Shown here piece after piece: positions 52,557 to 61,362 of a stretch of 64,000 nt of DNA; the first letter of the stretch is position 1; each line of letters begins with the position of its first letter. The stretch lies in contig JAQVIJ010000006.1 of NCBI GenBank assembly GCA_028695735.1, positions 1-64,000 of the forward strand. The letters run 5' to 3'. The notes below the pieces were generated by a model. It was not told where the DNA came from. It saw only the letters and a program-made list of their open reading frames with translations, and searched no databases. Source of the DNA: Deltaproteobacteria bacterium (GTDB taxonomy: Bacteria; Desulfobacterota; Dissulfuribacteria; Dissulfuribacterales; DYLC01). The translations under genes and the position numbers were made by a program.

Positions 52557-53817
52557 ATTGCAGGGAGATGCGCAGCCAGTCCAGGGCGGTTTCGGCTGTC
52601 AGCTGTTGTATGCTGGTGCGGGTTAATGGTCTATGGTTATTTTCAGACCTTGAGAATAGAAAACGCTGGCAGGAGGTCTGTTGTGGAGTGGCAAGGGCTA
52701 TATAGACCGTGCCGATGGGTTTTTCTGGGCTGCCGCCGGTAGGCCCTGCGATACCGGTGACTGCGAGGGCGTAATCGGTTTTGGCAAGCCTGCGCAGCCC
52801 TTTTGCCATCTGAATAGCGGTCTGTTCGCTTACTGCACCGAACTGTTCTAATGTCTCCTGTCGCACCTTCAATATGTCCATCTTGGCCTGGTTGCTGTAG
52901 GTTATTACGCCCCTTTCAAACCACTGGGAACTGCCTGCAATGGATGTGATGCGGCTGGCGATCAAGCCACCCGTGCAGGATTCGGCTGTGGCCACAGTAG
53001 CGCCTTTTTGCAGCAGCAGATTGCCGACAACGGCCTCCAGAGTCTCCTCTCCTTCGCAGATTACATGTCTGTCCAGCAGGGATACCAGCCGTTGCCAGAA
53101 ACTCAGGGCGTCTTCAATCCCATGCCCCCCTGAACCGGCGTCAGCAGACTCGTTTTTTTGCCTTTTATAGAGCATGGAGATCAAAACCTCGGGGAATACG
53201 GGATAGTATCCTATGGTTATGTCTGCGGGTATGGAGGCGGCCGAAACCAGGCGGTTGATCTCTGTTTCTGGAAGACCGAATGTCCGCATGACCCGGTAAT
53301 AGACAGCCTGTGCCGGCAGGTGGTTTTGCAGCCACGGGATGACCTTTTCCTGTAAAAGGGCGACAGCCTGCCCAGGCACGCCCGGAAGAAAGAAAAGAGG
53401 GGTGTCGCCATGAATCAGAAGATAACCCGAGGCGTCTCCTTCAGGTTTCAGGGGCACGGAGCCGAAGGGCATGGACGCCAGTTTTTCCTTTATCCTTTGA
53501 GAAAATCCGTTATGGGCATGCAGCGTATTCAGGACATCTCCGTTGATAGTCAGGGGTAGATTCATTGCATGGGCCGCCGCCTCTGATGTGATGTCATCGG
53601 TGGTCGGACCAAGGCCGCCTGTCAGAATAATAAAATCGGTTCGTTCTATGGCTTGAAGCAGGACATCCTTGATATCCGTCGTATCGTCGCCCACAGTCGT
53701 GATGCGCCGGCATATCCATCCTGCCTCGAACAGTTTACGGGCGATGGTGTGACTCGTGGTGTTGAGGGTGGAGCCGAGCAGCAGTTCGTCTCCTATGGCG
53801 ATGATCTCGTAGGACAT
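52519..53817 (-). CDS. cinA: CinA family protein (competence/damage-inducible, NMN amidase-type)
   Basis: 432 residues from ATG 53817 (upstream ATGs are inside the pgpA gene). N-terminal molybdopterin-binding-like domain with EIIAIGDELLLGST and ILTGGLGPTTDD; C-terminal amidase domain (about 280-425) with ATAESCTGGLIASRITSI and VTGIAGPTGGSPEKPIGTVY, the NMN deamidase-type motif. Two-domain full-length form. The gene starts 7 bases after pgpA. Confidence 0.93.
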   Translation of the reverse strand: MSYEIIAIGDELLLGSTLNTTSHTIARKLFEAGWICRRITTVGDDTTDIKDVLLQAIERTDFIILTGGLGPTTDDITSEAAAHAMNLPLTINGDVLNTLHAHNGFSQRIKEKLASMPFGSVPLKPEGDASGYLLIHGDTPLFFLPGVPGQAVALLQEKVIPWLQNHLPAQAVYYRVMRTFGLPETEINRLVSAASIPADITIGYYPVFPEVLISMLYKRQKNESADAGSGGHGIEDALSFWQRLVSLLDRHVICEGEETLEAVVGNLLLQKGATVATAESCTGGLIASRITSIAGSSQWFERGVITYSNQAKMDILKVRQETLEQFGAVSEQTAIQMAKGLRRLAKTDYALAVTGIAGPTGGSPEKPIGTVYIALATPQQTSCQRFLFSRSENNHRPLTRTSIQQLTAETALDWLRISLQYGAHIYSSRYTG

Positions 53818-53824
53818 GATGTCT

Positions 53825-54319
53825 TCACAGGGGAATGGCATACAGACAGATATTGGCGAGAATACCGGCCATGATATCATCTGCCATGATCCCCAGGCCT
53901 CCTTTCAGCCTCTCCAGTTGTCTTATGGGAAAAGGCTTGAATATATCAAGTATGCGAAAGAGGACAAAACCTGCCAACAGATGCAAAATGACCGGTTCAT
54001 GCCCTACAAGTGTTATGAACATGCCTGCTATTTCGTCTATAACTACAAGAGACGGGTCTTTGACATGAAGTATGCGGCTTGTCACATCTGCTGTTATAAT
54101 GCCTGCTACAATAAGAAAAATGGCGCAAACCAGTTGAAATGTCAAGCCGTCTTGATGCAGGATGTATCTTGCGCTCCAAAATACGAATAGCCCCACCACA
54201 CTTCCACATGTGCCTGGCGCATAGGGTGAATAGCCGGCGCCAAAGCCGGATGCCACGGCGATGGACAGGTGCTTCATGCCGGTTGTTATCAGTCTTTCAG
54301 GGTGTGTTTCTCTATCCAT
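53825..54319 (-). CDS. pgpA: Phosphatidylglycerophosphatase A
   Basis: 164 residues from ATG 54319; an alternative ATG at 54277 starts MKHLSIAVASGFGAGYSPYA. Motifs VIDEIAGM and DDIMAGI are the PgpA signature; several hydrophobic helices place it in the inner membrane. It dephosphorylates phosphatidylglycerophosphate. It overlaps the TVP38-like gene by 31 bases with the long start. Confidence 0.92.
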   Translation of the reverse strand: MDRETHPERLITTGMKHLSIAVASGFGAGYSPYAPGTCGSVVGLFVFWSARYILHQDGLTFQLVCAIFLIVAGIITADVTSRILHVKDPSLVVIDEIAGMFITLVGHEPVILHLLAGFVLFRILDIFKPFPIRQLERLKGGLGIMADDIMAGILANICLYAIPL

Positions 54320-55020
54320 GCATAGATCTTTTCCCTGTAAAACCAGACAGGTATCATGAGTAGCAGGGAAACCGCGAAGATGACGGCGGCATGATGAATG
54401 TTTCCATCATAGAGGTCGGCGCCCTGAATGGTAAGTAACCAGGTGCCGGGTATGCGGCCTATGGTGCTGATAATGAAGAACGCCTGCCACGGAATACGGC
54501 TGAAACCCATGATGTAACAGAGAATATCCTTTGGAAAGCCTGGAATCAGATAAAAGATGAAGGTGATGAAGAGCCCTTGATGTTCCGCCAGGTATTCAAG
54601 GCGGTTGTAGAGAGTGGTTTGTTGAATGTAGGGCTTGATCAATGCCCTGAAATATCTGCCTGCAAAAAAGGCCGCCATGCTACCCATGGTCAGGCCGAGG
54701 GTGGAGTATATCAGGCCAAGCCAGGGGCCGAAGAGAAAACCGCCTAGAATGCCGGTGGCCTCACCAGGTACAAAGGAGATTACCACCTGTGTAATCTGAA
54801 ACGCCATAAAGAAGACAGGGGCGAGAATGGGCCAGTCCGCAAAAAGGCTGCGCACCTTGGCGCGTTCCTCATAGATGTTCATCAACATATCCCATGCGAT
54901 TCGAAATGCGCCTTCCGGCAGCAACAGGAATGAGATGACAGTAACGGCCAACAGGATACCTGCCAGTATATACAGGACCACCTGTTTTTTTCTGATATGC
55001 CCTGGTTGGTTCTCTTTCAC
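54289..55020 (-). CDS. TVP38/TMEM64 (VTT domain) membrane protein
   Basis: 243 residues with six to seven hydrophobic segments. The VTT domain contains FVPGEATGILGGFLFGPWLG and the C-terminal signature YLIPGFPKDILCYIMG with GRIPGTWLLTIQG. The family includes DedA-type and lipid scramblase-like proteins. Start overlaps the nadB stop by 4 bases. Confidence 0.9.
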   Translation of the reverse strand: MKENQPGHIRKKQVVLYILAGILLAVTVISFLLLPEGAFRIAWDMLMNIYEERAKVRSLFADWPILAPVFFMAFQITQVVISFVPGEATGILGGFLFGPWLGLIYSTLGLTMGSMAAFFAGRYFRALIKPYIQQTTLYNRLEYLAEHQGLFITFIFYLIPGFPKDILCYIMGFSRIPWQAFFIISTIGRIPGTWLLTIQGADLYDGNIHHAAVIFAVSLLLMIPVWFYREKIYAWIEKHTLKD

Positions 55021-56699
55021 ATCAGTTCATTGCGTAAAAGCAGGGTGTCTCTGCGCCAGTTCCAGTCGTCTTTTTGAGGGTAGTCCTTCATGTAATGGCC
55101 GCCCCGGCTTTCCAGTCTGGCGCCTGCAGCGCGTATAACAAGGTAGGCCACCTGGGCCAGATTGCGCAGTTCTATGAAGTCACTGGTCAGCAGGTAGTCC
55201 CAGTAGTGTTGGTGAATCTCTTTTAAAATAGGTTCGATGCGTTGGGCGGCCAGAGACAGCCGTTTGGTGCTGCGGACGATGCCTACGTAGTCCCACATAA
55301 GCCGGCGTATGGTGTCCCAGTTGTGGGAGATAAGCACCCCCTCCTGCATGTCCACGGCCTTGCCTGTCTTCCATTCCGGAGGAGATGCAAAAGGTAGGGA
55401 TTTCAGGTGTTGCCAGGAGGATTGAATGCGCACAAACGACTGATGCGCCATTACCAGATTTTCCAGAAGGGAGTTGGATGCAAGGCGGTTGGCGCCATGA
55501 AAACCGGTGCAGGCCGTCTCTCCCACGGCAAACAGGCCAGGGAGGTCGGTCTGGCCGTAGGCATCCGTGACCACGCCGCCGCACATGTAATGCGCGGCAG
55601 GCACTACCGGAATGGGCTCGCGTGTTATATCTATGCCCAGTTTCAGACAGACGGCGTATATCTGGGGAAAACGTTTTTTGAGGAAATCCGGTTTTTTGTG
55701 AGTGATGTCCAGATATACATAATCGCGGCCGCTTTTTTTGAGTTCTGCGTCGATGGCCCTTGCAATCACATCCCTGTTGGCCAGCTCCATCTCCCGAGGG
55801 GCATATCTCTGCATGAATGCCTCTCCTTCACAGGTCAGCAGCCGGGCGCCTTCGCCCCTCAATGCCTCGGAGATGAGGAAGTTTTTGCGTTGAGGGTGAT
55901 ACAGGCAGGTGGGATGAAACTGAACGAATTCCAGATTGGCCACTCTTGCGCCGGCCCTGTATGCCATGGCGATACCGTCTCCTGTGGCCACATCAGGATT
56001 GGTGGTGTAGAGATAGACCTTTCCACACCCGCCTGTGGAAAGAATGGTGCAGCGGGACAGAAACGTGTCGATTTCGCCTGTAGCCCCGTTCAGGGCATAC
56101 AACCCGACAACCCTGCATGTTCCTTTTGAACCTGGTGGTGTCCGGAGTCCCTGTTGTGTGGTGATGTCCGTTCCATCGGACATGGCCTCGCAGTGCCCTT
56201 GAAAACAGCCGTCGGCGTTCATGATTAGGAGGTCCACTGCCGTATGGTTTTCCAGCAGGGTGATGTTGCCGCACTCCATTGCGCGGCGGGTCAAGGCCTC
56301 CTGTATGGCCCTGCCGGTATAGTCTCCTACGTGCCAGATGCGCCTTCTGGAGTGGCCGCCTTCCTTTCCAAGACTGATTCGGCCTTTTTTGTCTCTGTCG
56401 AACCGCAGGCCGCAGGCCTCCAGTTCCGCCATGCGCTCAGGCGCCTGTCTCACTATAAGTCTGACTATGTCTTCGTGACAGAGTCCATCACCTGCCTTGA
56501 TGGTGTCATATTCGTGCAATTCGAAGTCGTCGTCTTCTCCTGTGACACAGCATACACCTCCCTGGGCCAGGTTTGTGGCGGTGTCATCGGTCTTTTTTTT
56601 GGTCAGGACTGTTACCCTGCCCAATTCACTCAGTTTAATGGCCAGACTCAGGCCGGATATGCCGCTTCCTACAATGAGGAAGTCCGTTTCAATTTTCAT
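55017..56699 (-). CDS. nadB: L-aspartate oxidase
   Basis: 560 residues. FAD motif FLIVGSGISGLSLAIKL at the start. Substrate and catalytic residues in EGGHSRRRIWHVGDYTGRAI, then VQFHPTCLY, EALRGEGA and HYMCGGV. It oxidises aspartate to iminoaspartate for NAD synthesis, using fumarate as acceptor in anaerobes. Next to thyX, with an 11-base overlap. NadA and NadC are not in the window. Confidence 0.96.
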   Translation of the reverse strand: MKIETDFLIVGSGISGLSLAIKLSELGRVTVLTKKKTDDTATNLAQGGVCCVTGEDDDFELHEYDTIKAGDGLCHEDIVRLIVRQAPERMAELEACGLRFDRDKKGRISLGKEGGHSRRRIWHVGDYTGRAIQEALTRRAMECGNITLLENHTAVDLLIMNADGCFQGHCEAMSDGTDITTQQGLRTPPGSKGTCRVVGLYALNGATGEIDTFLSRCTILSTGGCGKVYLYTTNPDVATGDGIAMAYRAGARVANLEFVQFHPTCLYHPQRKNFLISEALRGEGARLLTCEGEAFMQRYAPREMELANRDVIARAIDAELKKSGRDYVYLDITHKKPDFLKKRFPQIYAVCLKLGIDITREPIPVVPAAHYMCGGVVTDAYGQTDLPGLFAVGETACTGFHGANRLASNSLLENLVMAHQSFVRIQSSWQHLKSLPFASPPEWKTGKAVDMQEGVLISHNWDTIRRLMWDYVGIVRSTKRLSLAAQRIEPILKEIHQHYWDYLLTSDFIELRNLAQVAYLVIRAAGARLESRGGHYMKDYPQKDDWNWRRDTLLLRNELM

Positions 56700-57636
56700 G
56701 GCTGAATATGTCAGGGAATAGTTCTGACATCTGTTTTTTCAGCTTCAGCATGATCTCCTGCATGGAAGGGTCTGCCCATCTGGATGTGCGCAGCCGAAAG
56801 ATATGCCCCCATTCTTCCAATGTGGCGTGTACCAGAATCTCTGTCTTGCAGGAATTTGGGAGTACGGTTCTGGCCGCCTGAGGAGAGGATGTCTTGAGCA
56901 GCTCGATGTAAATCCTTTCGGTTTCCTCCATGGCATTTTGCCACAGTTTGTATTCAGGCGAGCCTTCTTCGTAGAAACACGGCTTGATGAAGACCACCTC
57001 TCCGCCGAATCTTTCCTGGTCGTAGCGGCAATAGCGCTGGGACTCCTGAAGATAAGAGGCCACACGATGTCTGACCAGCTCATGTGTTACGGCCCTGTTG
57101 ACGGTAAGGTGGGCCAGCACTGTGCGATGCCGTTTCTTGAGATATACCGGCAGGTCATCTATCTCCTGGGCGGAAAGCATGCGCACGGACACGCCGTCCG
57201 GTTCCACCAGGCCGTGTTTGGGCAACAGGTCTGCGTAGAGCACAGGATAAGCCGCTGACAGGAGTTTCAGAATGGCCTTGGATATCTTGAGCGGACCATG
57301 ATTCAAAATGAGTTCCCGAAATGCCCGGGGGTTGCCAGAGAGCAGAAAGTGTTTTTTCTCCAGCCGGTCTGCGGTGATGAACCGGGGGATGGTCTCGAAT
57401 AGTTTCTGGAGCACCGCCTCGCTCTCGATGGATACTTCAATGGCTATCTGTCCCATTTCGGTCACAGAAAAGTGGCCGCGTTCCACAATGCCCTTGATGA
57501 AGGTGTTTGCGGAGGTGGCGGTGATTTTGTCTTCACTCTTGTAACACACACGGCCGCAGCGCTCTATCTGTTGAAGAAGACGGCCTTCCTGAAAGTATTC
57601 CTCGATGATACGACATTCTGGTTCTATCACCTTCAT
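56689..57636 (-). CDS. thyX: Flavin-dependent thymidylate synthase
   Basis: 315 residues, slightly longer than many ThyX. The motif RHR-x7-S is at 189-199 (RHRVASYLQESQRY). It methylates dUMP using FAD and methylenetetrahydrofolate, replacing ThyA. AAGGGG site. The gene lies in the middle of a tightly packed operon. Confidence 0.94.
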   Translation of the reverse strand: MKVIEPECRIIEEYFQEGRLLQQIERCGRVCYKSEDKITATSANTFIKGIVERGHFSVTEMGQIAIEVSIESEAVLQKLFETIPRFITADRLEKKHFLLSGNPRAFRELILNHGPLKISKAILKLLSAAYPVLYADLLPKHGLVEPDGVSVRMLSAQEIDDLPVYLKKRHRTVLAHLTVNRAVTHELVRHRVASYLQESQRYCRYDQERFGGEVVFIKPCFYEEGSPEYKLWQNAMEETERIYIELLKTSSPQAARTVLPNSCKTEILVHATLEEWGHIFRLRTSRWADPSMQEIMLKLKKQMSELFPDIFSHEN

Positions 57637-57641
57637 ATTTG

Positions 57642-59075
57642 TTACCCCTTTATCGGGCTTCTGTAAAATGCCTCATATGCCTTGTGTGACATCAGGATGT
57701 CCGCCTTATGGGCTATCTCAAAAGGAGAGTGCATGCTCAGAAGAGGCGGTCCGGCATCCACTACGCTCATGCCGTGATATGCGAGATATTTGGCCACTGT
57801 ACCACCGCCGCCTTCGTCCACACGGCCCAGTTCGCCTGTCTGCCAGATGATCCCAGCCTGGTTCCATGTGCGCCGAATCCAGTTCATATATTCGGCGTGG
57901 GCGTCATTGGCGCCATATTTGCCGCGCGAGCCGGTGTATTTTGTGAGACAGATACCATATCCCATGAGGGCGTCGTTGCGTTTTTCATGCACTTCCTGAT
58001 AGTCTGGATCAATGCCGGCGGTTACATCGGCGCTGATGGCCCTGGAGTTGCGGAAGATTCTCAGGAGCGTGTCCGGATTTGTTTTTTTGCCCATGTAATT
58101 CAGGAGGTCGTGAATCAGCAGTTCAAGGATGCGGGATTTGGCGCCGGTATTGCCGTCGCTTCCAATCTCTTCCTTGTCCATGAAGAGGGCGACGCAGGTG
58201 TGCGTGGGTTTTTGTGTCTCCAAAAGGGCCTTCATGGAGGTATATGCACAGATGCGGTCGTCCTGACCATAACCGCCCACAAATGCCCGATCCAGACCTA
58301 CGTCCCTGGCAGGGCCGGCAGGCGTGATCTCAATCTCCGCGCTGATGAAATCCTCTTCAGTGATGCCGTAGCGATCGTGCAGCATTTTGAGGATGTTCAG
58401 CTTGACCGTCTCTTTCATGTCCTCCGGTCCCAGAATCGGCAGGCCGCCGAAGAGGACGTTGAGTTTCTCGCCTGGTACGGCCTCGGAGAGTTTCTTGTCG
58501 GCCTGCACCTTGCCAGCCAGGTGCGGAAGCAGGTCGTTTATGGTGAAGACAGGGTCTGATGCATGTTCGCCCAGCACGAGTGCGATGGTTTTGCCGGTTT
58601 GCGTCAGGACAACTCCGTGTATGGCCAGGGGTCTGGCAAGCCATTGAAATTTCTTGATGCCGCCGTAGTAGTGGGTTTTCAAATAGGCCATGTCCAGCTC
58701 TTCATAAAGGGGGTTCTGTTTCAGGTCCAGACGGGGGGCGTCGATGTGGGATGCGATGAGGTGAATGCCGTCAAGGATGTCCTGTTTACCCAGATGGATA
58801 AGGGCCGCCGCCTTTCCGTTTATCTGCCAAAAGAGTTTTTTGAACCCGCTGCCCTTGGTAACAGGCTCAAAATCGGCCTTGCGGGCTGTTTCTGCGATAA
58901 ATTTTACCGCCTCTCGTTCTGTCTTGGCCTCATTCAGGAAATTGGCGTAGCCCACGGCATAGTCCATGGCCCTTTGGCGCTCATCATCCGTGAGTTGAGA
59001 CCAGATATTCTTTCTTTCGGAGAGAAGTTGTTTCTTGAGCTGCTTGATCTCATTTTTTGAATAGGTTTTGTTCAT
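57642..59075 (-). CDS. M18 family aminopeptidase (aminopeptidase I type)
   Basis: 477 residues. Metal and catalytic motifs in order: SHIDAPRLDLK, GQDDRICAY, MDKEEIGSDGNTG, SADVTAGIDP and SMHSPFEI. These are the zinc ligands and base of M18 peptidases, which remove N-terminal residues, often acidic ones. Start overlaps the panD stop by 4 bases. Confidence 0.94.
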   Translation of the reverse strand: MNKTYSKNEIKQLKKQLLSERKNIWSQLTDDERQRAMDYAVGYANFLNEAKTEREAVKFIAETARKADFEPVTKGSGFKKLFWQINGKAAALIHLGKQDILDGIHLIASHIDAPRLDLKQNPLYEELDMAYLKTHYYGGIKKFQWLARPLAIHGVVLTQTGKTIALVLGEHASDPVFTINDLLPHLAGKVQADKKLSEAVPGEKLNVLFGGLPILGPEDMKETVKLNILKMLHDRYGITEEDFISAEIEITPAGPARDVGLDRAFVGGYGQDDRICAYTSMKALLETQKPTHTCVALFMDKEEIGSDGNTGAKSRILELLIHDLLNYMGKKTNPDTLLRIFRNSRAISADVTAGIDPDYQEVHEKRNDALMGYGICLTKYTGSRGKYGANDAHAEYMNWIRRTWNQAGIIWQTGELGRVDEGGGGTVAKYLAYHGMSVVDAGPPLLSMHSPFEIAHKADILMSHKAYEAFYRSPIKG

Positions 59076-59458
59076 TTGTCGCTCCGGTTTGACCAGTTGT
59101 GTGTAAGGATTCCGGTTATTCGGTTGCTGTTGTCAACGGCTACTATGCGGCTTTCACCTGTGAGACACTCCTGTGTGTCAAAAAGGCCATAGGATGCAAT
59201 GATGATAAGGTCTCCAGGCTCACCCCTTCTGGCAGCCGCGCCGTTCAGGCATACCATGCCGGAGCCCTTTTCCGCCTCTATCACATAGGTGTCGAAGCGC
59301 TCGCCGTTCGAGATGTTATAGACCATGATCTGCTCAAATGGAAGTAGCCGGGCCGCCTCTATCAGGTCCTTGTCTATGGATAGGCTGCCCTCATAGTTCA
59401 GGGCGGTCTGTGTAACGGTGGCCCTGTGAATCTTGGATTTAAGCATGGAACGAAGCAT
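59072..59458 (-). CDS. panD: Aspartate 1-decarboxylase
   Basis: 128 residues. The self-processing site is Gly24-Ser25 (NYEGSLSID), which becomes the pyruvoyl cofactor. The C-terminal segment RIVAVDNSNRI is normal. It makes beta-alanine for pantothenate. GAGGG site. Neighbour of panC, with a 41-base gap. Confidence 0.96.
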   Translation of the reverse strand: MLRSMLKSKIHRATVTQTALNYEGSLSIDKDLIEAARLLPFEQIMVYNISNGERFDTYVIEAEKGSGMVCLNGAAARRGEPGDLIIIASYGLFDTQECLTGESRIVAVDNSNRITGILTHNWSNRSDK

Positions 59459-59499
59459 GATGATACCCTCTTTTGATGTTATGGAAAGATGCCATTATA

Positions 59500-60366
59500 T
59501 TAGTGCGGCTGTTTTGTGAAACACATGTTGTCGATGAGCCTGGTCTTGCCCACCCAAACGGCCAGGGCCGCCAGCACCTCCTTCGCCTTCTGAAATCCGT
59601 CTTCGTCATAGGGCTGAAGGGAGTTGGGATCCCCGATAAAGATGTAGTCGATACGCGTGAATGGTTTGGCTGAAATCACCCCTTCAATTGCGTTTTTCAG
59701 TGTCTCCAGGCCGATTTTTTCAGTTTTTAAGGCAGTTTCCGCCTTACAAAGGGCCTGATAAAGGCATAGGGCTGAAGCCCGTTCTCCCTGGGAAAGATAT
59801 GTATTCCGGGAACTCATGGCCAGGCCGTCAGGTTCTCTCACGGTTTCATGGGCTACGATCTCCACAGGCATATTCAAATCCTGCACCATGCGCCTGATGA
59901 TCGCCAGTTGCTGAAAGTCCTTTTGGCCGAATACAGCCTTGTCAGGCTGCACAATGCCGAAGAGTTTGGCCACGATGGTGGCGACCCCCCTGAAATGACC
60001 TGGTCTGCTTCGGCCGCACAGGTGTTCTGAAAGACCTTCCACATTTACCCAGGTGCTGAAAGCCTTTGAATAAAGCTCGTTCGCATCAGGAGTGAAAAAT
60101 ATGTCCACGCCGGCCTCTTTCGCCATTCGTGTATCCCTTTCCATGTCTCGAGGGTAGCGGGACAGGTCTTCGTTTGGTCCGAACTGCGTGGGGTTTACAA
60201 AAAGGCTTACCACCACGCGATCTGTGAGCTGCCTCGCCAGCTCCATCAAAGCGATGTGGCCTGCATGGAAATATCCCATAGTGGGCACAAAACCGATGGT
60301 CAGCCCGTCTCTTTTATATTGCAGGACCTGTGCACGCATCTCTGGGATGGAAGGGATGACCCTCAT
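59500..60366 (-). CDS. panC: Pantothenate synthetase
   Basis: 288 residues from ATG 60366, which overlaps the stop of the VKOR gene (ATGA). Motifs: PTMGYFHAGHIALM (the HIGH-like ATP site), SLFVNPTQFGPNEDLSRYPR, and FGQKDFQQLAIIRRMV. It joins pantoate and beta-alanine. panB is not in the window. Confidence 0.95.
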   Translation of the reverse strand: MRVIPSIPEMRAQVLQYKRDGLTIGFVPTMGYFHAGHIALMELARQLTDRVVVSLFVNPTQFGPNEDLSRYPRDMERDTRMAKEAGVDIFFTPDANELYSKAFSTWVNVEGLSEHLCGRSRPGHFRGVATIVAKLFGIVQPDKAVFGQKDFQQLAIIRRMVQDLNMPVEIVAHETVREPDGLAMSSRNTYLSQGERASALCLYQALCKAETALKTEKIGLETLKNAIEGVISAKPFTRIDYIFIGDPNSLQPYDEDGFQKAKEVLAALAVWVGKTRLIDNMCFTKQPH

Positions 60367-61352
60367 TTGCACTCCTTTTCTACCTGGCATGCCCCTTCCT
60401 GGTCCTCCGTGGGTAACAGCGGGTTGGAGAACAGGGAATCCAGTCCCTTAGGCGTTTCAGACAGGATACAGTGGTCACGCACGTAATTCACGATGTTTTC
60501 CTGGCCCTTTACCAGTTCCAGACCGCTGGAGGTCTCGGAGATCAGAATGGGTATGGTATAGATGCCGAGCATCTTGAGCATGGCCTTGTTGACCTCTGGA
60601 TTGTAGTCCTGAATGGCCGGCAGGTCCTTGAAAATCTCCTGGGCCTTTGTCAGCCTTGTGACAGGGTTGAAATGAAACTCGCACAGGGAGCAGTCCGACA
60701 ATTCCTTCAAAACCGCCTGGCAGTGAGGGCAGTTTTCGGAAAACACGAGGTACATCCGGTGCCTGGGTTTTTCACAGCTTTTTACTGCGTAGGTTCCCTT
60801 GTCCATGGACAGTTCATCCAGATTCAATGTGGAGGTATTGAAGTTCAGGGCGGCAAAGACTGTAATCTGGGTGCCCAGGATGATACATGCCTTTAAGAGT
60901 TGTCTGGCCCCCAGGGCTGCATTCATGAGTATGATGAATCCGAAGACTATGAAACAATACAGACATACGGTTTTGACCACGAACAACTGGAAACAGACCA
61001 GAACGCCCTCGGCCACCATGCCCATGAGCAGCAGGAACTGCAAAAGGGAGCATGAGGCTGTTTGGGGCCGGTTGTAGGCATCGAAGAGATAGTGTTTGCG
61101 TTTATGTCCCTGTCTGCTGCCAACCGTCAGCCAGAAAAGCAGTTGAAAATAGATAATGCCCGCCAGATTGATATATGTCTGAGAGACACGTGTGAGGTCG
61201 TGCACCACCTCGCATCCATCGTTTGGGCAGAAGGATTTGCCTGTGGTCAAAATGGTGAATATCTGGGCCAGAATGATGAGTGTGGCTAAAAGGCCCAGGA
61301 TCAACAGGGCGGTTCTCTGTCTGGGGCTCATGTCAGGTTCCATGTGCGTCAT
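60363..61352 (-). CDS. VKOR-family membrane protein with C-terminal thioredoxin domain
   Basis: 329 residues. Four to five membrane segments in the first 170 residues with Cys42/Cys47 (CPNDGCEVVH) in the loop and the redox pair Cys130/Cys133 (VCLYCF). The last 130 residues form a thioredoxin-like domain with Cys208-Pro-His-Cys211. VKOR homologues replace DsbB: they oxidise a DsbA-like partner and pass electrons to quinone; here the partner is fused. The gene lies 10 bases after the RND gene. Confidence 0.92.
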   Translation of the reverse strand: MTHMEPDMSPRQRTALLILGLLATLIILAQIFTILTTGKSFCPNDGCEVVHDLTRVSQTYINLAGIIYFQLLFWLTVGSRQGHKRKHYLFDAYNRPQTASCSLLQFLLLMGMVAEGVLVCFQLFVVKTVCLYCFIVFGFIILMNAALGARQLLKACIILGTQITVFAALNFNTSTLNLDELSMDKGTYAVKSCEKPRHRMYLVFSENCPHCQAVLKELSDCSLCEFHFNPVTRLTKAQEIFKDLPAIQDYNPEVNKAMLKMLGIYTIPILISETSSGLELVKGQENIVNYVRDHCILSETPKGLDSLFSNPLLPTEDQEGACQVEKECK

Positions 61353-61362
61353 CCCTTGTTTT

